Below, in pieces: positions 1-8,908 of a DNA stretch of 64,000 nt. The number at the start of each line of letters is the position of its first letter. Position 1 is the stretch's first letter. The notes beneath the pieces are model-generated. The model had not been told where the DNA came from. It saw only the letters and a list, made by a program, of their open reading frames with translations, and did not search any database. The translations under genes and the position numbers were made by a program. The stretch spans positions 3,804,305 through 3,868,304 of the forward strand of contig NC_014472.1 of assembly GCF_000153165.2 (NCBI RefSeq). Direction: 5' to 3'. This stretch comes from Maribacter sp. HTCC2170. Its GTDB lineage: Bacteria; Bacteroidota; Bacteroidia; Flavobacteriales; Flavobacteriaceae.

Positions 1-461
<461 letters not shown>

Positions 462-470
462 TTACAGGGA

Positions 471-704
471 TTACTTGGGAAATTCTTTTTGAATTTTCCG
501 AATAAGTGGTTCTAATCCATTGATTTTGATCTCAAGCATAGATCTTAACAAATCACCTAACTTTCCGTCTGGAAATCCTTTTTGTTGAAACCATATTAAA
601 TATGGTTCTGGCAAATCGACCAAATATCGGTTCTTGAATTTCCCTATTGGCATTTTATAATGTGCCAGTTCAATTAATTTCTTATAATCAGGAGTGATTT
701 CCAT
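471..704 (-). CDS. DUF3820 family protein
   Basis: A 77-residue cytoplasmic protein with no signal peptide. The stretch KMPIGKFKNRYLVDLPEPYL, followed by WFQQKGFPDGKLGDLL, matches the short DUF3820 family (sometimes named QSregVF_b, putative quorum-sensing-regulated virulence factor). Molecular function in this group is unknown. Length is full for the family. It lies between pyrG and a divergent gene, and the 57-base gap to the divergent gene must hold both promoters. Family assignment is good; no function is claimed. Confidence 0.8.
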   Translation of the reverse strand: MEITPDYKKLIELAHYKMPIGKFKNRYLVDLPEPYLIWFQQKGFPDGKLGDLLRSMLEIKINGLEPLIRKIQKEFPK

Positions 705-761
705 TTCATAAAACTAAATGAATTATCTTTAATAGCAATTAGATTTTTAATTCCAGGATTC

Positions 762-1631
762 ATGAAAAGAAGAACTTTTATAGGGACATCAGCGGCTGCA
801 TCTGTTGGAATGATTACCAGTAATCAAGTAAATGCCGCGCCTTCCCAAAACGAAAACAATATGAAACTTAAAAATAATATCAACCATAGTGTTTGCCAAT
901 GGTGTTATGGCAGTATTCCGCTAGAAGATTTTCTAAAGTCTTTGAATGAATTGGGTGTAACAGCAATTGATCTTATTGGCCCAAAGGACTACCCACTGCT
1001 TAAAAAATATGGAATACATAATTCGATGTGCAATGGAGCAGAAATCAGTCTTACTGAAGGATGGTGCGAACCAGAATATCATGACACCTTGATTAAGAAT
1101 TACACGAAGATGATTCCCGTGGTTGCAGAGGCTGGGTATACAAATCTAATTTGTTTTAGTGGAAACCGAAGAGGTATGGACGATGCTGTTGGCCTTAAAA
1201 ACTGTGTTGAAGGCCTTAAGCAGATTATGCCATTGGCGGAAAAGCATGGAGTTATGATTCAGATGGAATTATTAAATAGTAAAGTGAATCACCCAGATTA
1301 CATGTGCGATCATTCTGAATGGGGTGTGGAGCTTTGCAAACAGTTGGGGTCGGATAATTTTAAACTTTTATATGATATTTACCATATGCAGATTATGGAA
1401 GGTGATGTCATTCGTACTATTCAGGAACATCACCAATACTTTGGACACTACCACACAGGGGGAAATCCTGGGCGAAATGAAATAGACGAAACGCAAGAAT
1501 TATATTATCCTGCTATAATGAAAGCCATTATTGAAACCGGATTCAAAGGACACGTAGCTCAAGAATTCGTACCTACTTGGGAGGATAAAATAGCTGCTTT
1601 AAAACAAGGTGTAGCTATTTGCGATGTTTAA
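762..1631 (+). CDS. Tat-exported hydroxypyruvate isomerase-like TIM-barrel protein
   Basis: A 289-residue protein of the AP-endonuclease-2/xylose-isomerase-like TIM-barrel superfamily, closest in feel to hydroxypyruvate isomerase. The N-terminus MKRRTFIGTSAAA is a twin-arginine signal (RR at 3-4) ending near NAA at 24-26, so the enzyme is probably exported folded. Likely metal and substrate ligands are Glu near 169 (MELLN), Asp near 205 (YDIYH), the HYHTGG stretch and Glu near 268 (AQEF). The natural substrate cannot be told from sequence; flavobacterial homologues are often linked to sugar or inositol catabolism. A strong hairpin terminator follows the stop. Family is secure, exact reaction is not. 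Confidence 0.8.
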   Translation: MKRRTFIGTSAAASVGMITSNQVNAAPSQNENNMKLKNNINHSVCQWCYGSIPLEDFLKSLNELGVTAIDLIGPKDYPLLKKYGIHNSMCNGAEISLTEGWCEPEYHDTLIKNYTKMIPVVAEAGYTNLICFSGNRRGMDDAVGLKNCVEGLKQIMPLAEKHGVMIQMELLNSKVNHPDYMCDHSEWGVELCKQLGSDNFKLLYDIYHMQIMEGDVIRTIQEHHQYFGHYHTGGNPGRNEIDETQELYYPAIMKAIIETGFKGHVAQEFVPTWEDKIAALKQGVAICDV

Positions 1632-1654
1632 ATTATAAAGCTTATCAGTAAAAC

Positions 1655-1682
1655 AAAACCCCTTTAGAACAAAAGGGGTTTT
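1655..1682. terminator. bidirectional hairpin terminator between convergent genes
   Basis: Perfect 11-bp stem AAAACCCCTTT / AAAGGGGTTTT with a 6-base loop, followed by a T-run on the plus strand and flanked by A's that form a T-run on the minus strand. It sits between the isomerase-like gene and the DUF922 gene and touches the stop codon of the latter, so it probably ends both transcripts. Confidence 0.85.
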
Positions 1683-2211
1683 ACTTTTTTAAAGCCTCTT
1701 CGATTTTTTTTATCCAGACTTTTTGCTGTTCAATATTTCTGGAAAAGTCAGTTTCATCATCATATCTATTTTGATAATCACTTAACTCAATTAGAATCTC
1801 TTTATAAATTTTACGTACCTCTGATTTAATATTTTTGGTGAAGGTGGCATTATCCATTCTCTTGCGCATTTTACGGGAGAAAAGTTCAGAGATATCAAAA
1901 TGCAACTGTTCATGCGCCAAGGTAACATCATTACATTTTTCAGGTTTATACCAAGATTTTGTTGGATAAAAAAAAGTACTCACAGTATAGTCAACCAACA
2001 TTCTATTGCCCTCATATGAAGTTGAGAACTCATAACTAATACCACTTGCAGTCGTTGCAGCCGCTCTAGATCCACCAGGTACCTTTCCTTTAAAATCTTT
2101 CCAATAAAGCTTTTTATCTGATTCCCAAGAAATTTCTTCTTGCCCAAACATTTGACATACACCTGCAACAGACAGACCAATAAAAAGAAGAATGTTTCCT
2201 AAAGTTTTCAA
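1681..2211 (-). CDS. DUF922-type secreted zinc-protease-like protein, TTG start
   Basis: A 176-residue exported protein. A hydrophobic signal (KTLGNILLFIGLSVAGVCQ) precedes FGQEEISWESDKKLYWKDFKG. The motif HEQLHFDISELF near residue 100 carries an HExxH-like zinc site, typical of the DUF922 group of putative Zn proteases. The codon that gives the intact signal peptide is TTG at 2209-2211; the reading frame is closed by TAA six codons upstream and no in-frame ATG lies near. It is the last gene of a likely guaA-LysM-DUF922 operon, 29 bases after the LysM gene. Protease activity is inferred from the motif only. Confidence 0.75.
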   Translation of the reverse strand: MKTLGNILLFIGLSVAGVCQMFGQEEISWESDKKLYWKDFKGKVPGGSRAAATTASGISYEFSTSYEGNRMLVDYTVSTFFYPTKSWYKPEKCNDVTLAHEQLHFDISELFSRKMRKRMDNATFTKNIKSEVRKIYKEILIELSDYQNRYDDETDFSRNIEQQKVWIKKIEEALKK

Positions 2212-2240
2212 TGGATAAGTTATTACTTATGAAATCATGA

Positions 2241-4430
2241 TCAATCCTTTAATTCCACAACCCTAAGGTCATCAATTGCCATTATATAGGATGCCTGATT
2301 AAAATATCCTGAGGTCATATCTTTTTCATAGGAAAACTTGTTTCCCGTGTATTCCGTTTCTCCTATGATTTTTGACACTTCCATCAAATTATTCTTATAA
2401 GCCAATTTCAATAATAGATCATAAGTCAAATCAAAACCACGGACAGCATAACGATCGGGAATATCTCCAAAACGTTTTTGATAAGCTTCAACAAACGCAC
2501 TATTGCTAGCTTCTCTATACACTGAAGGGTATGTAAAACGTAGGTTCGACAAATGTGTACTTGATATAATATCGTTGTCGAATGATTTATTCTTATTGGT
2601 AGTGAACATTCTCACTTGAACTTTAACCTTACTGGTTTCAGGATCTAAAAGTGCATCTTCAAAAGAATTCAAAATGGACACAACGCTTGAAATTAATTTA
2701 AAGTTATCAGTTTCTACGAAAACCCAATTTTCAAATTCTTCTGATAGTAGGGTTGCCAACTTTTCCCTATTTATACCAATGTTCTTCTCCTCTTCTGTTA
2801 CGTTAAGAACTTTTGCATCAGGGAATCTTGATAAAATAAACTCCTTCCCGGACTTACTCTTTTCGTCAGCTATTATGATAATATTTTCCTCAGTGATTTT
2901 TTCCTCTACATATTTCAGCATTCTTTCTCTCAACACTTCATCTGATGAATAAGAAAAATAAACATTACTTAGACTCAAATCACTTTTGGCAGGAATTGGA
3001 GCAATAACAGGCACTTGGTATTGTGATGCTTGTATCGCGACCTCCTTTAAGGAAGGTAAGTCCAAAGGGCCAACAATGGCACTGACATCTGTTAGGCTTT
3101 CACGCATCAAAATTTCCTTGGTCTTTGTTTGGTCCAATTGATTGTCGTACGTTTTTACATCTACAGAAACGCCTAATTTAGCAATGGAGTCAACTGCCAT
3201 TAAAGCGCCAGAATAAAGTCCCAAACTGTACTTAAGATAATTCTTGTTTTCTATGGTTTCTTTTACAGATTCCTTATCATTTAAATCTAAGCGATTTAAT
3301 CTAAAAGGAAACATGAAAACCAATTTTGGCCTATTCATGGGATTAATACTATCCAATAAGTTCAACTTGTCCAAAACCAACGAATTTCTAACTTCAAAAT
3401 CACCAGTCTGATCCACCGGCAATTTCAATACCATTCCCGCTTTTAAACCATCCCTAAGGTCAGGGTTCAATTTCAACAAGTCAACATAAGAAATACCCAA
3501 TTTACGGGTTAAAGAGAACTCTGTTTGTTTGGGCTTAACTTCGTAAAAAATAAAATTATCTGTGTTCACCTCACCTGGGTCGGCTTTCATCTCTGGAATA
3601 CGAATCACCATCCCTTCTTTCAATCCTCCTCTTTCTGCTATCTCAGGATTTAAACGAACAATTTCATCTGACTTCACATTGAATTCTTTTTCCAAACGGT
3701 AAAAGTTCATTTTAGCAGGTACGGTATAGGATATATACAATTGCGTTTCTTGGTTTTCCAATGAGCTGCCCAAGGGTTTTGGCATTCTAAGCTCCTGACC
3801 TTCCGCCAAGTAATCTGTTGTTTTGGATAAATCCGGATTTAACACAAGCATACTATCAATCGTAATGCCGTATTTATGAGCAATACTCCAACGGGTTTCT
3901 TTTGGTGCTACTTTGTAAATTTCAAAATCGTCTTCATTGATTGCATTTTCGTCTGGCCTTACTCTTTTGTATTTAGGAATTTTTAATCGCATCCCTTTTT
4001 TAAGCAATGAAGAATATAGCTCCGTATTATATTTCTTTATATCATCTTCAGTAATGTGATATCGTTGGGAAATGCCAAACAATGTTTCTCGCTTTCTAAC
4101 TTTATGCGTAGTAAAACCAATGGGCTCTTCCTGCTCAGGTTTTTCATTTGCCACACGTACAGTTTCTACTTTATCTTTATCAACCTTGATTTCAGAAACT
4201 TTCGCACCAACAGGGATTACCAAGATGGTATTGGGAGTAACATCATCTCCTTGTTTAATTTCTTTGTTATAAGTGAGAATGTTATAAGGTGTCACCTTAT
4301 AATGTTTTGCAATACTTTCTAAGGTTTCCCCTTTCTTTACCGCGTGGGTAGTAAACTTTTGAGCAGTTGCCTTGCATCCTATCAATGTAAATACGAGCAA
4401 TACTACAATATTCTTTAAAAATTGGTTCAT
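2241..4430 (-). CDS. LysM-repeat protein with periplasmic-binding-protein-like domain
   Basis: About 729 residues, exported. The signal peptide contains LVFTLIGCKATAQ, and LIGC could be a lipobox. At least four LysM-like repeats follow (HAVKKGETLESIAKHYKVTP; HKVRKRETLFGISQRYHIT; YKVAPKETRWSIAHKYGIT; YEVKPKQTEFSLTRKLGIS), which bind peptidoglycan. From roughly residue 370 on, the sequence resembles a type-1 periplasmic binding fold or branched-chain amino-acid receptor (VSAIVGPLDLPSLKEVAIQA, PVIAPIPAKS). The ATG at 4428-4430 is preferred because it leaves a clean 2-base gap after the guaA stop; an ATG four codons upstream would overlap guaA. It is probably a wall-anchored envelope protein, and a ligand is unknown. 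Confidence 0.85.
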   Translation of the reverse strand: MNQFLKNIVVLLVFTLIGCKATAQKFTTHAVKKGETLESIAKHYKVTPYNILTYNKEIKQGDDVTPNTILVIPVGAKVSEIKVDKDKVETVRVANEKPEQEEPIGFTTHKVRKRETLFGISQRYHITEDDIKKYNTELYSSLLKKGMRLKIPKYKRVRPDENAINEDDFEIYKVAPKETRWSIAHKYGITIDSMLVLNPDLSKTTDYLAEGQELRMPKPLGSSLENQETQLYISYTVPAKMNFYRLEKEFNVKSDEIVRLNPEIAERGGLKEGMVIRIPEMKADPGEVNTDNFIFYEVKPKQTEFSLTRKLGISYVDLLKLNPDLRDGLKAGMVLKLPVDQTGDFEVRNSLVLDKLNLLDSINPMNRPKLVFMFPFRLNRLDLNDKESVKETIENKNYLKYSLGLYSGALMAVDSIAKLGVSVDVKTYDNQLDQTKTKEILMRESLTDVSAIVGPLDLPSLKEVAIQASQYQVPVIAPIPAKSDLSLSNVYFSYSSDEVLRERMLKYVEEKITEENIIIIADEKSKSGKEFILSRFPDAKVLNVTEEEKNIGINREKLATLLSEEFENWVFVETDNFKLISSVVSILNSFEDALLDPETSKVKVQVRMFTTNKNKSFDNDIISSTHLSNLRFTYPSVYREASNSAFVEAYQKRFGDIPDRYAVRGFDLTYDLLLKLAYKNNLMEVSKIIGETEYTGNKFSYEKDMTSGYFNQASYIMAIDDLRVVELKD

Positions 4431-4432
4431 AA

Positions 4433-5965
4433 CTATTCCCATTCTATAGTAGCCGGAGGTTTAGAACTTATATCATAAACAACCCTATTGACCCCGGGTA
4501 CTTTATTTATTATTTCATTAGATGTTTTCTGCAAAAACTCATAGGGCAAATCTACCCAATCAGCCGTCATTCCGTCTGTACTTTCGACCGCACGTAAAGC
4601 TACACATTTTTCATATGTTCTTTCATCTCCCATTACCCCTACACTATTTACGGGTAAAAGCATGGCTCCGGCCTGCCAAACCTTATCATAAAGTCCCCAT
4701 TCCCTTAATCCATTGATAAAAATGGCATCAACTTCTTGTAAAATAGCAACTTTATCCCGGGTGATATCTCCTAAAATTCGAATTGCCAGTCCTGGTCCTG
4801 GGAAAGGGTGTCTACCCAATCGCTCGTCATCAATATTCATACTGGCCCCAACTCTACGCACCTCATCTTTAAACAACATTTTTAAAGGCTCTACTACTTT
4901 CAATTTCATAAAATCGGGCAAACCTCCAACATTGTGGTGACTTTTAATTGTCGCCGAGGGGCCTCCCGTCGCTGAAACCGATTCAATAACATCGGGATAA
5001 ATGGTTCCTTGCGCCAACCATTTTGCATCTTCAACCATATGTGACTCATCGTCAAAAACATCAATAAACACCTTGCCTATGATTTTTCGTTTTTTCTCTG
5101 GATCACTTTCACCAGCCAATGCATCCAAAAAGCGTGCCGAAGCATCAACCCCTTTTACATTAAGCCCCATGTGCTCATACTGATCCAATACATCTTGGAA
5201 TTCATTTTTCCTCAATAACCCATTGTTTACGAAGATGCAATGCAAGTGTTTTCCAATTGCTTTGTGCAACAAAATCGCGGCAACAGTGGAATCTACTCCT
5301 CCAGATAATCCGAGGATGACCTTATCATCTCCGATCTTCTTTTTCAATTCGGCAACTGTACTATCTACGAAAGCATCTGGTGTCCAGGATTGTTTAACAC
5401 CAGCGATATGTACCAAAAAGTTTTCCAAAATCATTTTTCCTTGAGTGGTATGATACACTTCTGGATGAAATTGAATAGCATAGGTATCTTCTCCGTCAAT
5501 TCTATATGCGGCATTTTTCACATCTCCCGTGCTCGCCAAAATAACCGCATTTTCAGGCAACTCCTGTATCGTGTCGCTGTGGCTCATCCAAACCTGTGAC
5601 CCATCAGTAATCTCATAAAAGAAGCGTTCGTCACTCTTTATTGATGTTAACCTTGCGCGGCCGTACTCCCTAGTATTTGAAGGGGCCACATTACCCCCGT
5701 TGAAATGGGCCAAATATTGAGCGCCGTAACATACTCCCAGTAAAGGCATTTTACCCTTAATTTGCGAAAGATCTGGATGTGGCGCATCATCTGCTCTGAC
5801 AGAAAATGGGGAGCCCGATAGTATAACGGCTTTATAGGCCGACATATCTTTAGGCACTTTATTGAATGGTTTTATTTCACAGAAAATATTCAATTCGCGA
5901 ACCCTTCTAGCGATGAGTTGTGTGTACTGCGAACCGAAGTCAAGAATAAGGACGTTGTTTTGCAT
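4433..5965 (-). CDS. guaA: GMP synthase (glutamine-hydrolysing)
   Basis: This enzyme converts XMP to GMP with ATP and glutamine, the last step of guanine nucleotide synthesis. At 510 residues it is full length. The class-I glutaminase domain shows [18 protein letters not shown] at the start, the nucleophile loop [11 protein letters not shown] and the catalytic FHPEVYHT. The ATP pyrophosphatase P-loop follows as [15 protein letters not shown], and the C-terminal dimerisation domain ends [13 protein letters not shown]. The start [11 protein letters not shown] at 5963-5965 is preferred over a longer in-frame version, because the -7 box lies just upstream of it. It leads an operon with the LysM and DUF922 genes. 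Confidence 0.97.
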   Translation of the reverse strand: MQNNVLILDFGSQYTQLIARRVRELNIFCEIKPFNKVPKDMSAYKAVILSGSPFSVRADDAPHPDLSQIKGKMPLLGVCYGAQYLAHFNGGNVAPSNTREYGRARLTSIKSDERFFYEITDGSQVWMSHSDTIQELPENAVILASTGDVKNAAYRIDGEDTYAIQFHPEVYHTTQGKMILENFLVHIAGVKQSWTPDAFVDSTVAELKKKIGDDKVILGLSGGVDSTVAAILLHKAIGKHLHCIFVNNGLLRKNEFQDVLDQYEHMGLNVKGVDASARFLDALAGESDPEKKRKIIGKVFIDVFDDESHMVEDAKWLAQGTIYPDVIESVSATGGPSATIKSHHNVGGLPDFMKLKVVEPLKMLFKDEVRRVGASMNIDDERLGRHPFPGPGLAIRILGDITRDKVAILQEVDAIFINGLREWGLYDKVWQAGAMLLPVNSVGVMGDERTYEKCVALRAVESTDGMTADWVDLPYEFLQKTSNEIINKVPGVNRVVYDISSKPPATIEWE

Positions 5966-5968
5966 GCG

Positions 5969-5976
5969 CAAAAATA
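5969..5976 (-). promoter_or_regulatory. -7 promoter box of guaA
   Basis: Minus-strand TATTTTTG matches TAnnTTTG exactly. It ends only 3 bases before the guaA ATG, so transcription from it would start at or very near the start codon and the mRNA would be leaderless or nearly so. Confidence 0.5.
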
Positions 5977-6139
5977 GCAAATTGAAAAAACCAAAAAAGC
6001 ATCTGAAGAAGATATTTATCCAACTATCATGAAACTTATAAACATGAAAAGTGGAAACGAAGATATTTACATTAGTACAAGACTAAAACAAGGTTTTAAT
6101 TATTCCAAAATAATTAAAATCAACCATACCGTCCATGAC

Positions 6140-6147
6140 TATATTTG
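6140..6147 (+). promoter_or_regulatory. -7 promoter box of a hypothetical gene
   Basis: TATATTTG matches TAnnTTTG exactly and lies about 90 bases upstream of the ATG at 6235. A TTG inside the box is an in-frame codon and should not be taken as the gene start. No good -33 element is visible. Confidence 0.45.
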
Positions 6148-6234
6148 ACATCAATTCACAAGGATTTTTCTGATAAATTCCTTATTTTTATAGGACTAAT
6201 AGATATATACATTTTACACATAAAACCACACAAT

Positions 6235-6615
6235 ATGCACACAGAAACAGTATATTCAAGTGACCTGACCTTTAATTTGGAAATCTGGAAAAGAGAACTT
6301 AAGTTTCATATGTCCGAACTGGATATGTTTCAACAAAAACTTGAGGAAATCATTACCAGGGAAGGCATTGACAAATCTTCTATTGAGATTGAAAGTTTTC
6401 AGAACAAAATAATGATAGAACGCGATGCTATTGGAAAATTATTACATCGTTGCAGAGCTAAATTAGGAAATCTTCACAGTGCAGATTACTACAAGAACAT
6501 TGATGGCAAAATACAATATGAGAAACGCTCGCTTTATGAAGATTTAAAACATTACATCAAATTACATTATAATTTCAAAGAAGCAATAATGGACTTCTTT
6601 TTAAGATCGCTGTAG
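6235..6615 (+). CDS. hypothetical coiled-coil protein
   Basis: I do not recognise this family by name. The 126-residue product has no signal peptide or membrane segment and is almost all predicted helix, with heptad-like stretches (WKRELKFHMSELDMFQQKLEEIITREG; IESFQNKIMIERDAIGKLLHRCRAKLG) that suggest a coiled-coil. The ATG at 6235-6237 is chosen, because a longer reading of the frame begins with a TTG lying inside the upstream -7 box. The gene stands alone and is closed by a strong terminator, so it is probably a single-gene transcript. Function unknown. Confidence 0.7.
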   Translation: MHTETVYSSDLTFNLEIWKRELKFHMSELDMFQQKLEEIITREGIDKSSIEIESFQNKIMIERDAIGKLLHRCRAKLGNLHSADYYKNIDGKIQYEKRSLYEDLKHYIKLHYNFKEAIMDFFLRSL

Positions 6616-6645
6616 CATGTGATTAAGAACAAAATTTAAAAAAGA

Positions 6646-6676
6646 AAAAGCCTCGACCCTACATCGAGGCTTTTCT
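6646..6676 (+). terminator. hairpin terminator
   Basis: Stem GCCTCG / CGAGGC (6650-6655 and 6665-6670), extended by A and T runs on each side, with a 9-base loop. It lies 30 bases after the coiled-coil gene and marks the end of that transcript. Confidence 0.85.
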
Positions 6677-6931
6677 AAATCAAAATCAAAAAACCAACCT
6701 AAACACATGAACTAATTAATAACTAAACTTAATTTTCTAATTCATAGCAATTTGTATATATAACAACCTAACCTTAAAATACCCTACCTCGTTTTTCGTT
6801 TTTTTTGAAAAAAAAAGAAAATTATTTATACAGACACCCATTTTTACAGGTTGAAATACCCTTTTAAGCGGCTATCTATTCCCATAAGAACATAACAAAT
6901 GCCTATCTTTATATTCAATAAATTAAAAGGA
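6677..6931. other. non-coding AT-rich stretch
   Basis: Between the terminator and the next gene the sequence is very AT-rich, with oligo-A and oligo-T tracts around 6790-6825. I see no ORF, RNA fold or exact TAnnTTTG box. TATCTTTA at 6904-6911 is a near match that could be the -7 box of the downstream flavoprotein gene. Confidence 0.4.
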
Positions 6932-7477
6932 ATGGCGGACAGAATTTTTGAAAAAATAAAACAGGAGTTAAAAAAAGGCGCATTTAAAAAAGGGCATTAT
7001 TTTAAGTATTTTACTCTGGCAACTTTAGGGGTTGATAAATATGCAAGACTTAGGTTAGTAGCATTACGAAATGTTTCTGAAGATTTAAAATTGACATTTT
7101 TTACCGATAAACGCTCCAAAAAAGTGTTGCATATAAAGGAGAACAATAAGGTGAGCCTTCTCTTCTACCATCACAAAAAATTGGTTCAGCTTCGAATAGA
7201 AGGTCTGGCTAAAATCAATAATGATCAATTTGAAATCAAAAAAAATTGGGCCGAAGTAGGTGCAGAATCCAAAAAAGACTACTTGACAAAAAAAGCTCCG
7301 GGAACGTCAATCAAAAGTCCTGAAAATCTGGAATATCTTAAAGAGGGTGATTTCTTCTCTATTGTTGAGATAGAACCATTTAGAATCGAGTATTTAAAAC
7401 TCAAAAAAAATGGTCATTCCAAAATCAAATTCGATAAAACAGATAAAGGTTGGTCCAGCGAGTACCTAGTGCCTTAA
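6932..7477 (+). CDS. pyridoxamine 5'-phosphate oxidase-family flavoprotein
   Basis: A 181-residue cytoplasmic split-barrel FMN-binding protein. The N-terminal half reads GHYFKYFTLATLGVDKYARLRLVALRNV, then LTFFTDKRSKKVLHIKENN and VSLLFYHHKKLVQLRIEG, the strand pattern and FMN-phosphate residues (R-L-V-x-L-R; T-D-x-R-S-K-K) of the PNPOx-like family. It is more like the general 'pyridoxamine 5'-phosphate oxidase family' than PdxH itself, so its substrate is uncertain. The start MADRIFEK is chosen; the frame can be read 11 codons further, but the extra residues are unlike the family. It converges with the PLP decarboxylase gene after only 4 bases. Confidence 0.8.
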   Translation: MADRIFEKIKQELKKGAFKKGHYFKYFTLATLGVDKYARLRLVALRNVSEDLKLTFFTDKRSKKVLHIKENNKVSLLFYHHKKLVQLRIEGLAKINNDQFEIKKNWAEVGAESKKDYLTKKAPGTSIKSPENLEYLKEGDFFSIVEIEPFRIEYLKLKKNGHSKIKFDKTDKGWSSEYLVP

Positions 7478-7481
7478 TCAA

Positions 7482-8852
7482 CTATTCCATTGTTTCCAAA
7501 ACCGCTACTATATCTTCAATTGTAGTATCAGGATTTATGAAGCAAAAACGAGCAACGGTCTCGGTAACCTTATCATTAATCCATTTTGTAGGAGTAACCA
7601 ACGCAAATCCATCACGGTGATTTTTATAGGTCCAATTTCTATAATCATCGGGAGACCATCCTTTGCGACGAAAAAGCACACAGGAAAGGCTTGGTTCACG
7701 AACCAATTCCACATGTCCCCTGTCATTAATTAACTCCCCGGCTAAATTTGCCAATTTTATTCCCATTTCAACTGCCCATTTATATCGGTCTGTACCGTGC
7801 ATTGCCAATGAAAACCATAAAGGCAACCCCCTAACTCTTCTTGTCAATTGAATTTGGTAGTCTGCAGGATTAAAGCCCTTAGCGCCCTCATCTTTGAAAA
7901 TGTCCAAATACGAACCTTCTTGGGAATGAGCCGCTTTTGCCAACTCGGGATTCTTATAAATTACAGCGCCACAATCATAAGGTGAGAACAACCATTTATG
8001 AGGGTCGATTGTAATACTGTCCGCTTTCTCTATTCCATTAAATAAATGGCGAACTGAATCAGCAGCCAATGCCCCGCCGCCGTATGCAGCATCAACATGA
8101 AACCAAAGTTGTTCTTTATCACATACATGGGCAATACCTTCTAGATCATCAATGATACCTGCATTTGTTGTACCACCCGTTCCGACTACCGCAAAAAGTC
8201 GTTTTCGCTGATGGTCATCCAGCTCTTTTATTTTCTTCTCTAAATCTGCGCCAGACATTAAATCCTCTGCTTCTACCAGCAATACATCGGCATCAATCAC
8301 TTTTGCCATTGCCTTGATTGAAGAATGGGCTCCTGCAGAGGTTATTACCAAGGCCTTTTCACCTCTGTTTTCCGGGTTTCTTCTCCAGTATTCCCTGGCG
8401 GTAACCATCGCAGAAAGATTTGCAGCCGTACCACCGCTTGTAAATACTCCAAATGCACCTTCTGGTAAACCCGTTAGGGAAACCAACCATTTCATAGCCT
8501 CATTTTCACAGAAAATTCCTCCAGCGCCCTCCATCCAATACGCACCATGAATACTAGAGGCCGAAGTAACCAAATCGAACATAATCGCTGCCCTCGTCGG
8601 TGCAGCGGGAACAAAGGCAAGGTGTCTAGGATGATCAATTGGAACTGTTGCCTTTACCAAAACATCTTTGAACAATTGAAAAGCATTTTCACCGCCAATA
8701 CCTTTGTCGGTAATAGTTTCCCCAACCAATTCGCGCAATTCTTCTTCTTTCTTGGGTTGTCCTAACTCAGGAGATGTTTTTGTTATACGATTTATGGCAT
8801 ATTTCATGACATCCAATGTCATTTCCACCAGTTCTATATCAATATTATGCAT
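7482..8852 (-). CDS. group II pyridoxal-dependent decarboxylase
   Basis: A 456-residue PLP enzyme of the aromatic-L-amino-acid / glutamate decarboxylase family. The PLP lysine is in SITIDPHKWLFSPYDCGA. Upstream WFHVDAAYGGGALAADSVRH supplies the Asp that contacts the pyridine nitrogen and the conserved Ala. GGTAANLSAMVTAREYW and TSAGAHSSIKAMAKV are also family signatures. The substrate (tyrosine, tryptophan, DOPA, glutamate or a diamino acid) cannot be read from sequence. It ends almost against the converging flavoprotein gene. A -7 box 27 bases upstream of the start supports its own promoter. Confidence 0.9.
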   Translation of the reverse strand: MHNIDIELVEMTLDVMKYAINRITKTSPELGQPKKEEELRELVGETITDKGIGGENAFQLFKDVLVKATVPIDHPRHLAFVPAAPTRAAIMFDLVTSASSIHGAYWMEGAGGIFCENEAMKWLVSLTGLPEGAFGVFTSGGTAANLSAMVTAREYWRRNPENRGEKALVITSAGAHSSIKAMAKVIDADVLLVEAEDLMSGADLEKKIKELDDHQRKRLFAVVGTGGTTNAGIIDDLEGIAHVCDKEQLWFHVDAAYGGGALAADSVRHLFNGIEKADSITIDPHKWLFSPYDCGAVIYKNPELAKAAHSQEGSYLDIFKDEGAKGFNPADYQIQLTRRVRGLPLWFSLAMHGTDRYKWAVEMGIKLANLAGELINDRGHVELVREPSLSCVLFRRKGWSPDDYRNWTYKNHRDGFALVTPTKWINDKVTETVARFCFINPDTTIEDIVAVLETME

Positions 8853-8878
8853 TGAATAAAAGTTTTAGCAAAAATAGG

Positions 8879-8886
8879 TGATCGTA
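8879..8886 (-). promoter_or_regulatory. -7 promoter box of the PLP decarboxylase gene
   Basis: Minus-strand TATTTTTG, an exact TAnnTTTG match, placed so that the transcript leader would be about 20 bases. No obvious -33 element. Confidence 0.45.
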
Positions 8887-8908
8887 CGTTAAAAGGACTA
8901 GAATCTTG

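Noticed and set aside
6029..6148. 39-codon plus-strand ORF between guaA and the coiled-coil gene
   Set aside because: Its end overlaps a good -7 promoter box, it has no recognisable features, and the text looks like random AT-rich sequence.
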